Source: Gillisia sp.
GTDB lineage: Bacteria > Bacteroidota > Bacteroidia > Flavobacteriales > Flavobacteriaceae
DNA length: 42,885 nt
Direction of reading: 5' to 3'
Assembly (NCBI GenBank): GCA_024635655.1
Contig: JAGXIL010000038.1
Location: 1 to 42,885, forward strand
Shown in pieces: positions 31,825 through 40,371 of the stretch; positions within the stretch are counted from its first letter, which is position 1; every line of letters starts with the position of its first letter. Both the position numbers and the translations under genes were made by a program. The notes under the pieces were generated by a model. The model was given only the letters and a program-made list of their open reading frames with translations, did not search any database and was not told the origin of the DNA.

Positions 31825-33534
31825 CTAACTCTTCAATTTCCCCTGAATATAATCATCAACCAGTTCCTCCATAATGGTTAAGGTAACAGTCCCCCGACTA
31901 AGGATCACCTCGTGGAAATCCCGGATCTCAAATTTACTACCCAGCTCATTTTCCGCTTTTTCTCTAAGTTCCCTGATCTTGATCTCCCCGATCTTGTATG
32001 AAACGGCCTGCCCCGGCCAGGAAATATAGCGGTCAATTTCTGTATTGATCTCGTGCAGGGAAAGCGCGGTGTTGGACCTTAGGAATTCTACGGCTTCTTC
32101 CCGGGTCCATCCCAGGGCGTGCATTCCGGTATCAACTACCAACCTGCAGGCACGCCATTGTTCGTATGTGAGCTTTCCAAAAAGTTCATAGGGAGTGGTG
32201 TAGATACCCATCTCTTCAGCTAAAAATTCGGAGTATAAGCCCCAGCCTTCTCCAAAAGCAGAGAGATAGAAATTCCTTCGGAATTTTGGGATGCTGTCCC
32301 CAAGTTCGCCATTCAAAGAGATCTGTAAATGATGGCCCGGTACTGCTTCATGGGCAGTCAAAGAGGGTAATACGTATAAGGGGCGACTTGGAAGATCGTA
32401 AGTGTTCACCCAGTAATATCCCGGTTGTGTATCATCCTGTGCAGAGATATAGCGGCCGGTAGTGTATTTAGGAGCAATAGCCGCCGGAACCGGTGCAACT
32501 CCATAAGGTTTGCGGGGTAAGGTCTTAAAATAACGGGGAAGCTGCGCGTCGATCCTCTTCGAGATATATCGGGCTTCTTTCAGCAGCTCTTCAGCAGAGG
32601 TAGCATAAAACTGCTCGTCAGTACGCAGGAACTGGATAAAATCTTCAAAGCTGCCCTGGAATTCTACTTCTTTAATGATCTCTTTCATTTCTGAATTGAT
32701 GCGGGCCACTTCATCCAGTCCTATCTGGTGCACTTCTTCCGCAGAAAGATCCAGGGTGGTATAGTAGTCCAGGCGGTTTTGATAGTATTCCCTTCCGTTG
32801 GGAATTTCAGAAACTCCTACAGATGTTCTTGCGTTGGGCAAATATTCTTTTTCAAAGAACTTTTTGATCCTCTTAAATTCCGGGATCACGTTCTTTTCTA
32901 TGGCAATTTCCGCAGCAGCGAGAACAGAATCTCTTTGTGCTGCCGTTAGGGAATTTGGCAATCTGGTAAAGGGGGAGTAGTAGTAACTCTCCTCAAAATT
33001 CTCAACGATCTGGTCGTCATAAGTGGCTTCATAGCCTTTAAAGATCACCAGGGGCTGGGTATTTCCCTTTTTCATCCCTTCCCGCAGGAGCGCCAGGTGC
33101 TGATCTACATAAACCGGGATGGCATTGAGCTTATTGAGGTAGTTCTTTACCTGGTTGTAATTGGCAAGGTCCCTCACGTGGTAAGGCAGGCTCACATGAA
33201 ATCCGGCATCAGAGAGCAGCGGATTCAGGTAACCTCCATACTCATAAAGATCAACAGTCTCTTTGAGTTTGAACTTCATGAGTTCTGCGGAGATCTTTTC
33301 CGATTCATTTAGAGCTTCTTTATCCAAAGCCTGTAATTTTTCAAGTTGCTCTTTGGCAAAGCTGGCTTCCCTCCGGTAGTACTCCTCGGAAAATAAACCT
33401 AACGGAAATTCTGAACGGTCATAAGATTTTCTTTCTTCCACCTTTTCGATGATCTTTTCCAAATTGGCTGAAGCATCCTGGGAAAATCCAGAATGGAATG
33501 CAAAGAGAAACACTAAAAAGAGTAGGGACTTCAT
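31825..33534 (-). CDS. Secreted DUF885 metalloprotease-like protein
   Basis: 569 residues from ATG 33534, signal peptide MKSLLFLVFLFAFHSGFSQ; a start five codons earlier is less likely. DUF885 signature HEAVPGHHLQ (zinc HExxx-type motif) in SLTAHEAVPGHH, followed by FGEGWGLYSEFLAEEMG, and VGRYISAQDD... PGYYWVNTYDLP upstream. These are gluzincin-type secreted peptidases; the specificity is unknown. A helix-rich N-terminal half (about 25-250) contains long coiled segments. On the minus strand, alone between two convergent or spaced genes. Confidence 0.85.
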   Translation of the reverse strand: MKSLLFLVFLFAFHSGFSQDASANLEKIIEKVEERKSYDRSEFPLGLFSEEYYRREASFAKEQLEKLQALDKEALNESEKISAELMKFKLKETVDLYEYGGYLNPLLSDAGFHVSLPYHVRDLANYNQVKNYLNKLNAIPVYVDQHLALLREGMKKGNTQPLVIFKGYEATYDDQIVENFEESYYYSPFTRLPNSLTAAQRDSVLAAAEIAIEKNVIPEFKRIKKFFEKEYLPNARTSVGVSEIPNGREYYQNRLDYYTTLDLSAEEVHQIGLDEVARINSEMKEIIKEVEFQGSFEDFIQFLRTDEQFYATSAEELLKEARYISKRIDAQLPRYFKTLPRKPYGVAPVPAAIAPKYTTGRYISAQDDTQPGYYWVNTYDLPSRPLYVLPSLTAHEAVPGHHLQISLNGELGDSIPKFRRNFYLSAFGEGWGLYSEFLAEEMGIYTTPYELFGKLTYEQWRACRLVVDTGMHALGWTREEAVEFLRSNTALSLHEINTEIDRYISWPGQAVSYKIGEIKIRELREKAENELGSKFEIRDFHEVILSRGTVTLTIMEELVDDYIQGKLKS

Positions 33535-33651
33535 GTTGGATATAGTCATAAAATAAAAATTTTAAACTGCTGGCCTAAAGATAAACTTTCAGTTTTATTT
33601 TACAACTGAAAACCTTTCCGGACAGGGCGTGGAACTTTAAACCTCGGAAGT

Positions 33652-34653
33652 TTAGTTTCCAAAGATCCTTTCCCCAAGCACAGAAACCAGTTTTTTAGCT
33701 TCTTCGGGATTGCGGTCTACTTCTTCAACCCTAAGCTCTCCTGCTTCTTCAATAAGCTCATAGGTAAAGACAAAAGTAGGGTCCTTTGCAGTAGGGTCCA
33801 AAACCCCGAAACGCAGATCGTGAAGAAAAGTTTTTCCCTCTTCTTCAGAAATAATATACCACCCGTTGGTGATATCTATCAACCGCTGCACTTTATCGTA
33901 TTTCTCCAAACTCCCCAGTAAATGATGATCTTTTGGATAGCGATTGAACTGAATTGGCTGCGTATCAAAAAATGAGTAATCTCCTATAAGAAAAGCATTC
34001 TCAGTCTCTACATTGGCCGTCCATAAGATAGTGTTGAAAGGACTGGGTTTGGTCTCGATCTGCCTGTATGAGATGTTCTGATCTTCCAAGGCATTTTCAA
34101 AATTATGAAAACTAATACCTTTTAGCATTAAAGTAAGAAGTAAGTAGGCACTGCTGATGACCAATCCCAGGTTGTTGTATTTTCGTCTCTTTTTAGAGCC
34201 TTTCTCACTCCGCATGGCCAGGATGAGAAATATGATAAATGGCAGTGTGTAAAGGGGATCAATAACAAAAATGCTTCTGAAGGCAAGCCGGATGTCCAGT
34301 GGCCAGAACAGCTGTGTGCCCCAGGTGGTAAAGGAATCCAGGATGGGATGCGTGAAAAGGCCCCAGAACATCAGCCATGACCAGTCTTTCCACGTGGCAG
34401 CAGATCTCCTTTCGATCTTGGAGATGAGCCACCCAAAAACAGGAGCAAACAGCACCGAAAATACTATGGAATGACTAAATCCCCTGTGAATTTCAATAGC
34501 CGTCACGGTATCGGTAATATATCCTACGAAAGTATCCAAATCGGGAATGGTACCGGCAATAGCGCCATAAAGCATGGCCCTATTCCCAACTTTTCTCCCC
34601 AGCACCGCCTCCCCAACTGCAGCTCCTAATACTATTTGTGTAAGTGAATCCAT
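33652..34653 (-). CDS. YdjM/DUF457-family membrane-bound metal-dependent hydrolase
   Basis: 333 residues. MDSLTQIVLGAAVGEAVLGRKVGNRAMLYGAIAGTIPDLD at the start and HRGFSHSIVFSVLFAPVFGW at 56-75, then GLFTHPILDSFTTWGTQLFWP, give the conserved His and Asp clusters of the metal-dependent hydrolase family. Four to five membrane helices occupy residues 1-190; the remaining 140 residues form a soluble domain on one side of the membrane. E. coli YdjM belongs to this family and is SOS-linked, but the substrate is unknown. Followed on the minus strand by DUF885, about 117 bp away. Confidence 0.85.
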   Translation of the reverse strand: MDSLTQIVLGAAVGEAVLGRKVGNRAMLYGAIAGTIPDLDTFVGYITDTVTAIEIHRGFSHSIVFSVLFAPVFGWLISKIERRSAATWKDWSWLMFWGLFTHPILDSFTTWGTQLFWPLDIRLAFRSIFVIDPLYTLPFIIFLILAMRSEKGSKKRRKYNNLGLVISSAYLLLTLMLKGISFHNFENALEDQNISYRQIETKPSPFNTILWTANVETENAFLIGDYSFFDTQPIQFNRYPKDHHLLGSLEKYDKVQRLIDITNGWYIISEEEGKTFLHDLRFGVLDPTAKDPTFVFTYELIEEAGELRVEEVDRNPEEAKKLVSVLGERIFGN

Positions 34654-34668
34654 TTATTTTATTAAATT

Positions 34669-34858
34669 CCAAGCACCAAATTCCAAATTCCAAATTCCAA
34701 AATCCATATTTCAAGCACCAATCCCAAATTCCAAACCTGCCTGGCAGGCAGGTTTGGAATTCCAGACTCCAAAAAAAGAGAACCAAAAGTCAAACAAACA
34801 CCAAAGTTCACAACAATCTAAAAATTATTCGTGCACCTGCCATGCCGGAGGCAGGTTC
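34669..34858. repeat. AATTCCAA simple repeat and two inverted repeats
   Basis: AATTCCA units at 34665-34735. An exact inverted repeat AATTCCAAACCTGCC-TGGCA-GGCAGGTTTGGAATT spans 34727-34761 (15-bp arms), and a second hairpin CCTGCC-ATGCCGGA-GGCAGG lies at 34837-34856. The 292-bp gap between the two minus-strand genes has no ORF I believe. Confidence 0.65.
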
Positions 34859-34945
34859 ATGGCAAATCTTTTAAACAGAAAACAGAAAACAGAAAACTAA
34901 AAACACCACCGTCCACTGCTACCGACTAAAGACTAAAAACTACTT

Positions 34946-36418
34946 TCATCCCTTCGCCCAAAAAGAATTAAAAACCACAAATCCAAATCCGCCGAAAAGC
35001 ATGAGGTGGAAGATCAGTAATCCGTAATCTTCAAGAGTAAAGGCACTGTAAATTCCGAAAGCAAAATAAATCAGCAACATAGCTTCAATGACCATATTTG
35101 CAGAAATGTTTTTCTTCAGATAGATATTACCTTTCCAGGAATCTTTTATGTTACTAACGTTAAATTTCGGGGTGCGGATGAACTCGCTTCTTTTTCCGAA
35201 ATGCCCCTCCAGCACCGCAACGGTGTTATGAACCGAAAGCCCCATGGCTACAGAGAAAAATGCAAAGAACAGGCCAAGGAAACTGAAGAAGTTTTTGACA
35301 CTTTTCCCGTGGACCTTGACGTACGTGGTATAATAACAGGCAAAAAAGATAAGGGTGCTAACAGCAAAAACAGCCAGCAAATTAAAGTACCAGCTAAATT
35401 CCGGATTCGAATTTTTGATGTACAAAACGGGAATACTCAAAACCGCCAGGATCAGCAAAAGCATAAATAAACTGGAATTTAAGAGGTGAAAAAATCCGTG
35501 GAATTTGGTTCCTGTACTTTGGTCCTTATTCTTTAAAAGCAGGGAATAATTCTTCTGAAAATTCTCAGCGGCCCCTTTGTTCCATCGGAATTGCTGAGAT
35601 CGGGCAGCACTAATGGCTACGGGAAGTTCGGCGGGAGTTTCCACATGTTCCAGGTACTTGAATTTCCACTTTTTCATTTGGGCCCGGTAACTCAGGTCCA
35701 GGTCTTCGGTCAAAGTGTCTCCGCTCCAGTTCCCGGCATCATAGATGCACTCCTTGCGCCATACCCCTGCGGTGCCGTTAAAATTGATAAAGTGTTTTCC
35801 GAAATTTCTCCCGGTTTGCTCCACGATAAAATGGAAATCCAGGGCAAAAGCAAGAATTTTGGTGAGCATAGAATAATCCCTATTAATGTGCCCCCATCGG
35901 GTTTGTACCACCCCAATCTGCGGATCTTTGAAATAGGGGATCGTTTCCTTTAACCAGTCTTTTTTAGGAAGAAAATCGGCGTCAAAAACAGCAATGAATT
36001 CCCCTTTGGCAATTTTAAGCCCTTCCTTTAATGCCCCCGCTTTAAATCCGCTGCGGTCGGTGCGTTGAATATGCTGAATATCAATTCCTTTTTTCTGAAG
36101 TTCCCGGATGAGCAGGGCAGTTTTTTCAACAGATGCATCGGTAGAATCATCGAGTACCTGTATTTCAAGTTTTTCTGCAGGATAATCCATTTCGCTTATA
36201 TTCTTCAGCAAACGCTCTACAACATACATTTCATTGTAAATAGGAAGCTGAATAGTGACCAATGGAGTTTCATCTGTCCTGGAGAGGTCAAATTTCGGGG
36301 AAGAATCTGGATTTTTTTTAGAACGCCAGTATTTTATCAGCAAATTCAGCTGGGAGAGGCTATAGATAAGAATCAAAGCCGAGGCGAGGGTGTAAATAAT
36401 GATAATTACCAGATCCAT
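34946..36418 (-). CDS. Cellulose-synthase-like family 2 glycosyltransferase
   Basis: 490 residues. One N-terminal helix (3-22), GT2 catalytic domain at about 50-290 with VQLPIYNE, LDDSTD, FDADFLP (D,D), SGDTLTEDLDLSYR (TED base) and QQFRWNKG (QxxRW acceptor motif), then four to five C-terminal membrane helices. The architecture is that of processive or semi-processive GT2 enzymes such as CsLA-like mannan or glucan synthases. Its ATG overlaps the stop codon of the next gene upstream by one base (TAATG), so both are translated together. Confidence 0.9.
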   Translation of the reverse strand: MDLVIIIIYTLASALILIYSLSQLNLLIKYWRSKKNPDSSPKFDLSRTDETPLVTIQLPIYNEMYVVERLLKNISEMDYPAEKLEIQVLDDSTDASVEKTALLIRELQKKGIDIQHIQRTDRSGFKAGALKEGLKIAKGEFIAVFDADFLPKKDWLKETIPYFKDPQIGVVQTRWGHINRDYSMLTKILAFALDFHFIVEQTGRNFGKHFINFNGTAGVWRKECIYDAGNWSGDTLTEDLDLSYRAQMKKWKFKYLEHVETPAELPVAISAARSQQFRWNKGAAENFQKNYSLLLKNKDQSTGTKFHGFFHLLNSSLFMLLLILAVLSIPVLYIKNSNPEFSWYFNLLAVFAVSTLIFFACYYTTYVKVHGKSVKNFFSFLGLFFAFFSVAMGLSVHNTVAVLEGHFGKRSEFIRTPKFNVSNIKDSWKGNIYLKKNISANMVIEAMLLIYFAFGIYSAFTLEDYGLLIFHLMLFGGFGFVVFNSFWAKG

Positions 36419-37110
36419 TATTTGAAACTATATTTAAAGATCCACGTTAGTATTTTGACGCCTGCAAACACAGCTCCTTTCAATGTTCCTGAAACTTTTG
36501 ACACGCCAATTCGATTTTTGTAATGAACAGGGATCTCCACGTAGGTCAATTTTTGTTTCAGCGCCTTCAACTGCATTTCTACGGTCCAGCCATAGGTTTT
36601 ATCCTGCATTTCCAGCGCCAGGAGTTTCTCGTATTTAATAGCCCTGAACGGGCCAAGATCTGTAAATTTTGCATTGAATAGCAATTTCATTAAAAAGGTT
36701 GCGAGTCCGTTTCCAAATCGCTGCGGGAAAGTCATCGAACCTTTTTCCCGGAACCTTTTTACCCGGGATCCTATGACAAGATCCACATCCTCCTCAATTA
36801 TCGGGGCGACAATTTCGGTTAATTCTGAAGGATAATCGCTGTAATCTCCATCGAGGAAAACAACGATATCCGGTTTTGAGGTTTGAGCTGCTATATATTC
36901 CAGCCCTTTTAAACAGGCATAGCCATAGCCTTTCCGGTTTTCTGAAAGTACTGTAGCGCCGGCATCTTCTGCCACCTTTGCAGTAGCATCGGTAGAGTTG
37001 TTGTTCACCACAATAATTTCGGAAACTATAGCGGGGATTTCACTAATAACCTTGCCGATAGAAGCTTCTTCATTGTAGGCGGGGATAACTACTTTGATAT
37101 TTTTATTCAT
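36418..37110 (-). CDS. GT2 glycosyltransferase, dolichyl-phosphate-mannose-synthase-like
   Basis: 230 residues. VVIPAYNEEASIGKVI, VVNNNSTDATAKVAEDAGA, VFLDGDYSDYPSE (DGD for UDP/GDP-sugar and metal) and FTDLGPFRAIKYEKL, the DPM1-like pattern. No strong C-terminal membrane helix except a short hydrophobic end, VFAGVKILTWIFKYSF. It likely forms a polyprenyl-phosphate sugar used by a GT-C enzyme such as the one cut off at the window start. The gene directly precedes the cellulose-synthase-like enzyme. Confidence 0.9.
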   Translation of the reverse strand: MNKNIKVVIPAYNEEASIGKVISEIPAIVSEIIVVNNNSTDATAKVAEDAGATVLSENRKGYGYACLKGLEYIAAQTSKPDIVVFLDGDYSDYPSELTEIVAPIIEEDVDLVIGSRVKRFREKGSMTFPQRFGNGLATFLMKLLFNAKFTDLGPFRAIKYEKLLALEMQDKTYGWTVEMQLKALKQKLTYVEIPVHYKNRIGVSKVSGTLKGAVFAGVKILTWIFKYSFK

Positions 37111-37383
37111 TAAAACTTTACTTCCGGATTGCCTTTTTTAAATTTATACGGGAAAGTTCATTTCCAGGGTTTTTATCATTTCCATCTTTTCCGCCTTTTC
37201 AAGCTTCTTGGTTACTGTACACACAGGGAAAATCCTTTTTCCTGCTTTTCTAATGACTTTTTCTTCCTTTAGGTCTGCCAATTTCAGCTTTTTCCCAATA
37301 TTAATTTCTTCTGAACAAAAGTACCAATACCTGTGCATTTGGTTGTCACAATAATGACGTTTTCTAATTGTTTCCCTAATTGC

Positions 37384-38970
37384 TTAATTATCCGATTTCT
37401 CATTCAAAAGGTCCATTAACTTAACATCATTCCCCAGCAAAACATCCCGGGAATTGATCCTTCCGTCTCTTGATCCGTTTTCCAGTTTCAATACCCCTCT
37501 TGGACATACTGCAGAACATATTCCGCAGCCCACACAACTGGATCTCACTATATTTTCCCCTTTCTGGGCATAGGCCTTGACGTCTATTCCCATTTCACAG
37601 TAGGTAGAACAGTTTCCGCAGGAGATACATTGTCCGCCATTGGTGGTGATCCTGAATTTGGAGAACAGTCGCTGCTGCATTCCCAGAATTGCTGCCATAG
37701 GGCAACCGAACCGGCACCAAACCCTGTTTCCGAAGATGGGATAAAATCCCACCCCGATAACCCCTGAAAATGCTGCACCAATAAGGAATCCGTACCAGGC
37801 TCGTAATTGATGGCCGTCAAAGATGAAGATATTGTTGTTTCCGCTAAAATAATTGATCCCGATAATTGCAAGAATAATTGACAGGTAGGCAATAGCTCCT
37901 TTTTTGGCGTCTTCGGCCAGTTGTTCCCTCTTAAAGATCATGATTAGTGCGAAAAGCAAGGTCAGGAATCCGGCAGAACCCCAAAGGAAAATATCTTTTG
38001 TAAACCAGGTGGCACTGCTGTCATCTCCTAAAAAAGAATAAACTACGGCAATGGTCATAACTACCACAAAGACCAGTACACTGTGGATCACCCAGCGCTC
38101 AACCTTCCATGCGAACAGTGATTTATCAGATAAATGCCGGTATGGGTCACCCGCGGTTTCTGCCAGGCCGCCGCATCCGCAAACCCAGGAGCAGTACCAT
38201 CGCTTTCCGTATTTATATGTGAGGATAGGAGTGATAACAAAAATGGAAATGATCCCGAAGATGAACATAAGCATCCCCAGGTTTCCGGCTGAGAAGAATT
38301 CTTCGAGTTTATATCCGGCAAAAAGGTCATAGTTCAATGGCCAGATATTTACCGGATTGTAATATGGCTGGTTCAACCGAATAAGGATCTCCGGGATTAA
38401 AAAGGCAAATCCCAGCTGAAAGAACATCACAGAATAGGTGCGGTATACCTCATATTTATTGTGGCGGTACTTTAGGATGAATTTATATCCGAAGACCAGG
38501 ATCGCAAGGGTGTAAAGGGTGCCGTAAACAAACCACTGACTCGCAGGCCCCCCGCTAATAACTCTGCTCAAAGGGTCAAAAAGTGATATAATTCCCGTGT
38601 TTGCTCCTTCGCTGTTCAGCCCCAGGTATTCCGGATACCAGTATAAAACGATATAAAAAAGCGTAAGAGAAATCCCCACGATCCATGCCCAAAATCCGCG
38701 GTTGGTAAGGGATTTGAACCACACTCCGTCATTTTTTACCCCGGCGTGCTTTCCAAGATAAGCGTCATTGGCAAATATTATAGTTCCAATGGCTATCAAA
38801 CTAAGGGATACTGTAAGGAAAAGGGTTTTATTGGGAAAATTGACATTGGCAATGGCCAGCACCAAAATGAATAAACCAATAAGCCCAATAGCAGAGGCGA
38901 TCTTCTGGGTTCGGGAGATAGCTGCCGGGGCATCTCCGGTCATTGACATATTATGTTCAATTTTACTCAT
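37384..38970 (-). CDS. NosR/NapH-like polytopic polyferredoxin
   Basis: 528 residues. About ten membrane helices; two short cysteine motifs, WYCSWVCGCGG (Cys260, 264, 266) and VWCRFGCP (Cys419, 423), and two classical 4Fe-4S motifs, CISCGNCSTYC (448-458) and CVGCGICSAVC (479-489), at the cytosolic C-terminus. NosR, NapH and PceC-like proteins move electrons from quinol or other donors across the membrane. No FMN-binding NosR domain is seen, and no nos or nap genes are nearby. A related FAD oxidoreductase lies 1.4 kb upstream on the same strand, separated by the REP array. Confidence 0.88.
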   Translation of the reverse strand: MSKIEHNMSMTGDAPAAISRTQKIASAIGLIGLFILVLAIANVNFPNKTLFLTVSLSLIAIGTIIFANDAYLGKHAGVKNDGVWFKSLTNRGFWAWIVGISLTLFYIVLYWYPEYLGLNSEGANTGIISLFDPLSRVISGGPASQWFVYGTLYTLAILVFGYKFILKYRHNKYEVYRTYSVMFFQLGFAFLIPEILIRLNQPYYNPVNIWPLNYDLFAGYKLEEFFSAGNLGMLMFIFGIISIFVITPILTYKYGKRWYCSWVCGCGGLAETAGDPYRHLSDKSLFAWKVERWVIHSVLVFVVVMTIAVVYSFLGDDSSATWFTKDIFLWGSAGFLTLLFALIMIFKREQLAEDAKKGAIAYLSIILAIIGINYFSGNNNIFIFDGHQLRAWYGFLIGAAFSGVIGVGFYPIFGNRVWCRFGCPMAAILGMQQRLFSKFRITTNGGQCISCGNCSTYCEMGIDVKAYAQKGENIVRSSCVGCGICSAVCPRGVLKLENGSRDGRINSRDVLLGNDVKLMDLLNEKSDN

Positions 38971-39023
38971 TAGGTTTATTTATTTCTGGTCTTTATAATC
39001 GTCTTGTTACTAGTTCTTCAGGT

Positions 39024-39429
39024 AGACCTCACAGGTCTTCAAGGCCTGTGAGGTCTGAGCACATTAAAACGTCAATTACCTTTCGGGCTACATTTCTCTT
39101 TACCCTTTATTTCTGCTTCTCCTTAGCTGCTATGCTTAATCTTTCCAGGAGACTTCACAGGTCTTCGAGACCTGTGAAATCTAAGCATGTTAGAACTTCA
39201 ATTCCCTTCCGTACTTCAATTCTCTTTTCCCTTTCTTTTTTCCGGTTTTCCTTAGCTGCTATGCTTAATCTTTTCAGGAGACCTCACAGGTCTTCGAGAC
39301 CTGTGAGGTCTGAGCATGTTAGAACGTAATTCCCTTCCGAACTTCATTTCTCTTTACCCTTTATTTCTGCTTCTCCTTAGCTGCTATGCTTAATCTTTCC
39401 AGGAGACCTCACAGGTCTTCAAGACCTGT
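39024..39429. repeat. REP array, left half: four palindromes at 125-129 bp spacing
   Basis: Palindromes at 39024-39056, 39150-39182, 39279-39311 and 39404-39429 (the last cut after CCTGT). Core: GACCTCACAGGTCTTC then GAGACCTGTGAGGTC. Start-to-start distances 126, 129 and 125 bp. The spacers are homologous to one another, all containing TTAGCTGCTATGCTTAATC before the next palindrome. The first palindrome begins 54 bp after the start codon of the NosR-like gene, which reads away from the array. No gene is in this stretch. Confidence 0.9.
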
Positions 39430-39449
39430 ACAAATTTAACCTTCCAACC

Positions 39450-40016
39450 TTAAATGAAATCAATATCTTCCATTTCAAGAATTTCATTCTGTCTTTGATG
39501 ATGTACAAATCTAAAATTATCCACATTCCCGAAAAGCTCCAAAATTTCCTCTACTTTCAAAAATGATTGACTTTTGGAAATAATTTTTGAATAAGATGAA
39601 TATTTATATAACATAAAGTCATTGGAAAAATTATGGCTCAGCGGGTTTAGATGAATATAGAGAATGAGAGTCTTAAAATATTCCTCGTCTTCTATCATTT
39701 TCCTTTTAAACCTATCCTGAAACAAACTTCCGGATCTATTATAAGCTTTATTGATAGCTTTTGAATATGCATTAAACAAGTTCGAAAAACCTTTGGAAAT
39801 CCTTTTGCTATCCTCCAGATCCTTGGTCTTAATTAGAAAATGAAAGTGATTTTTTAATAAACAGAATGCATATATATCAGCTACAGGTAAAACATGCTTT
39901 TCAATTAGGCGCAAAAAATATTCGTAATTTCTCTCTTCAAAAAATAGATTTGTGCCATTATTACCCCTGTTGTATATATGGTAATATCTATCTCCTGTTA
40001 TAGTCTGATATTTCAT
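39450..40016 (-). CDS. REP-associated tyrosine transposase (RAYT, Y1_Tnp/IS200-like)
   Basis: 188 residues. YYHIYNRGNNGTNLFF at the start, LLKNHFHFLIK carrying the HUH metal motif His57-Phe-His59, FNAYSKAINKAYNRSGSLFQDRFKRK with the candidate nucleophile Tyr84 or Tyr92, and LILYIHLNP, all typical of the RAYT group of single-strand DNA transposases. Such enzymes nick palindromic REP sequences. The gene is intact and lies inside an array of seven palindromes (39.02-40.35 kb), four on its 3' side and three on its 5' side, which points to those as its substrate. Confidence 0.93.
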   Translation of the reverse strand: MKYQTITGDRYYHIYNRGNNGTNLFFEERNYEYFLRLIEKHVLPVADIYAFCLLKNHFHFLIKTKDLEDSKRISKGFSNLFNAYSKAINKAYNRSGSLFQDRFKRKMIEDEEYFKTLILYIHLNPLSHNFSNDFMLYKYSSYSKIISKSQSFLKVEEILELFGNVDNFRFVHHQRQNEILEMEDIDFI

Positions 40017-40065
40017 TTTGTAAATATTCCCTTATCCCTTGGCAACTAAATTCATCTCGGCAAGT

Positions 40066-40348
40066 GACCTCACAGGTCTTTGAGACCTGTGAGGTCTAAG
40101 TGTCTTAGAATTTAAATTTTATTTGGGACTTCATTTCTCTTTTACCGTTTTCTTCTTGTTTTTTTTAGCTATTGTGCCTTGTCTTTTCAAGAGACCTCAC
40201 AGGTCTTCGAGACCTGTGAGGTCTAAGCTAGTGGAATTCTACAAATTTTCTTTCAGACTTCATTTCTCTTTCTAACTTCTGTTTTTCCTTAGCTACTATG
40301 CTTAATCTTTTCAAGAGACCTCACAGGTTTTCAAAACCTGTGAGGTCT
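40066..40348. repeat. REP array, right half: three palindromes at about 125-bp spacing
   Basis: Palindromes at 40066-40096, 40192-40224 and 40316-40348, start-to-start 126 and 124 bp, in the same orientation as the left half. Spacers keep the CATTTCTCTTT and TTAGCTACTATGCTTAATC blocks. No gene in this stretch. Confidence 0.9.
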
Positions 40349-40371
40349 GAGCGTGTTTAGAATTTCAACTC

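Noticed and set aside
37144..37338. Minus-strand frame of 64 codons upstream of the GT2 gene
   Set aside because: Lysine-rich, no recognisable domain, no promoter, no obvious start context; more likely chance. The 273-bp gap otherwise holds nothing.
38943..39329. Plus-strand frame of 128 codons with RRPHRSSRPVRSEHVRT-like repeats
   Set aside because: It is the translation of the palindrome repeat array and has no independent gene features.
39024..40348. CRISPR array
   Set aside because: Spacing is regular, but the repeats are palindromes with homologous, non-unique spacers of about 93 bp, and no cas genes are present. It is a REP array.
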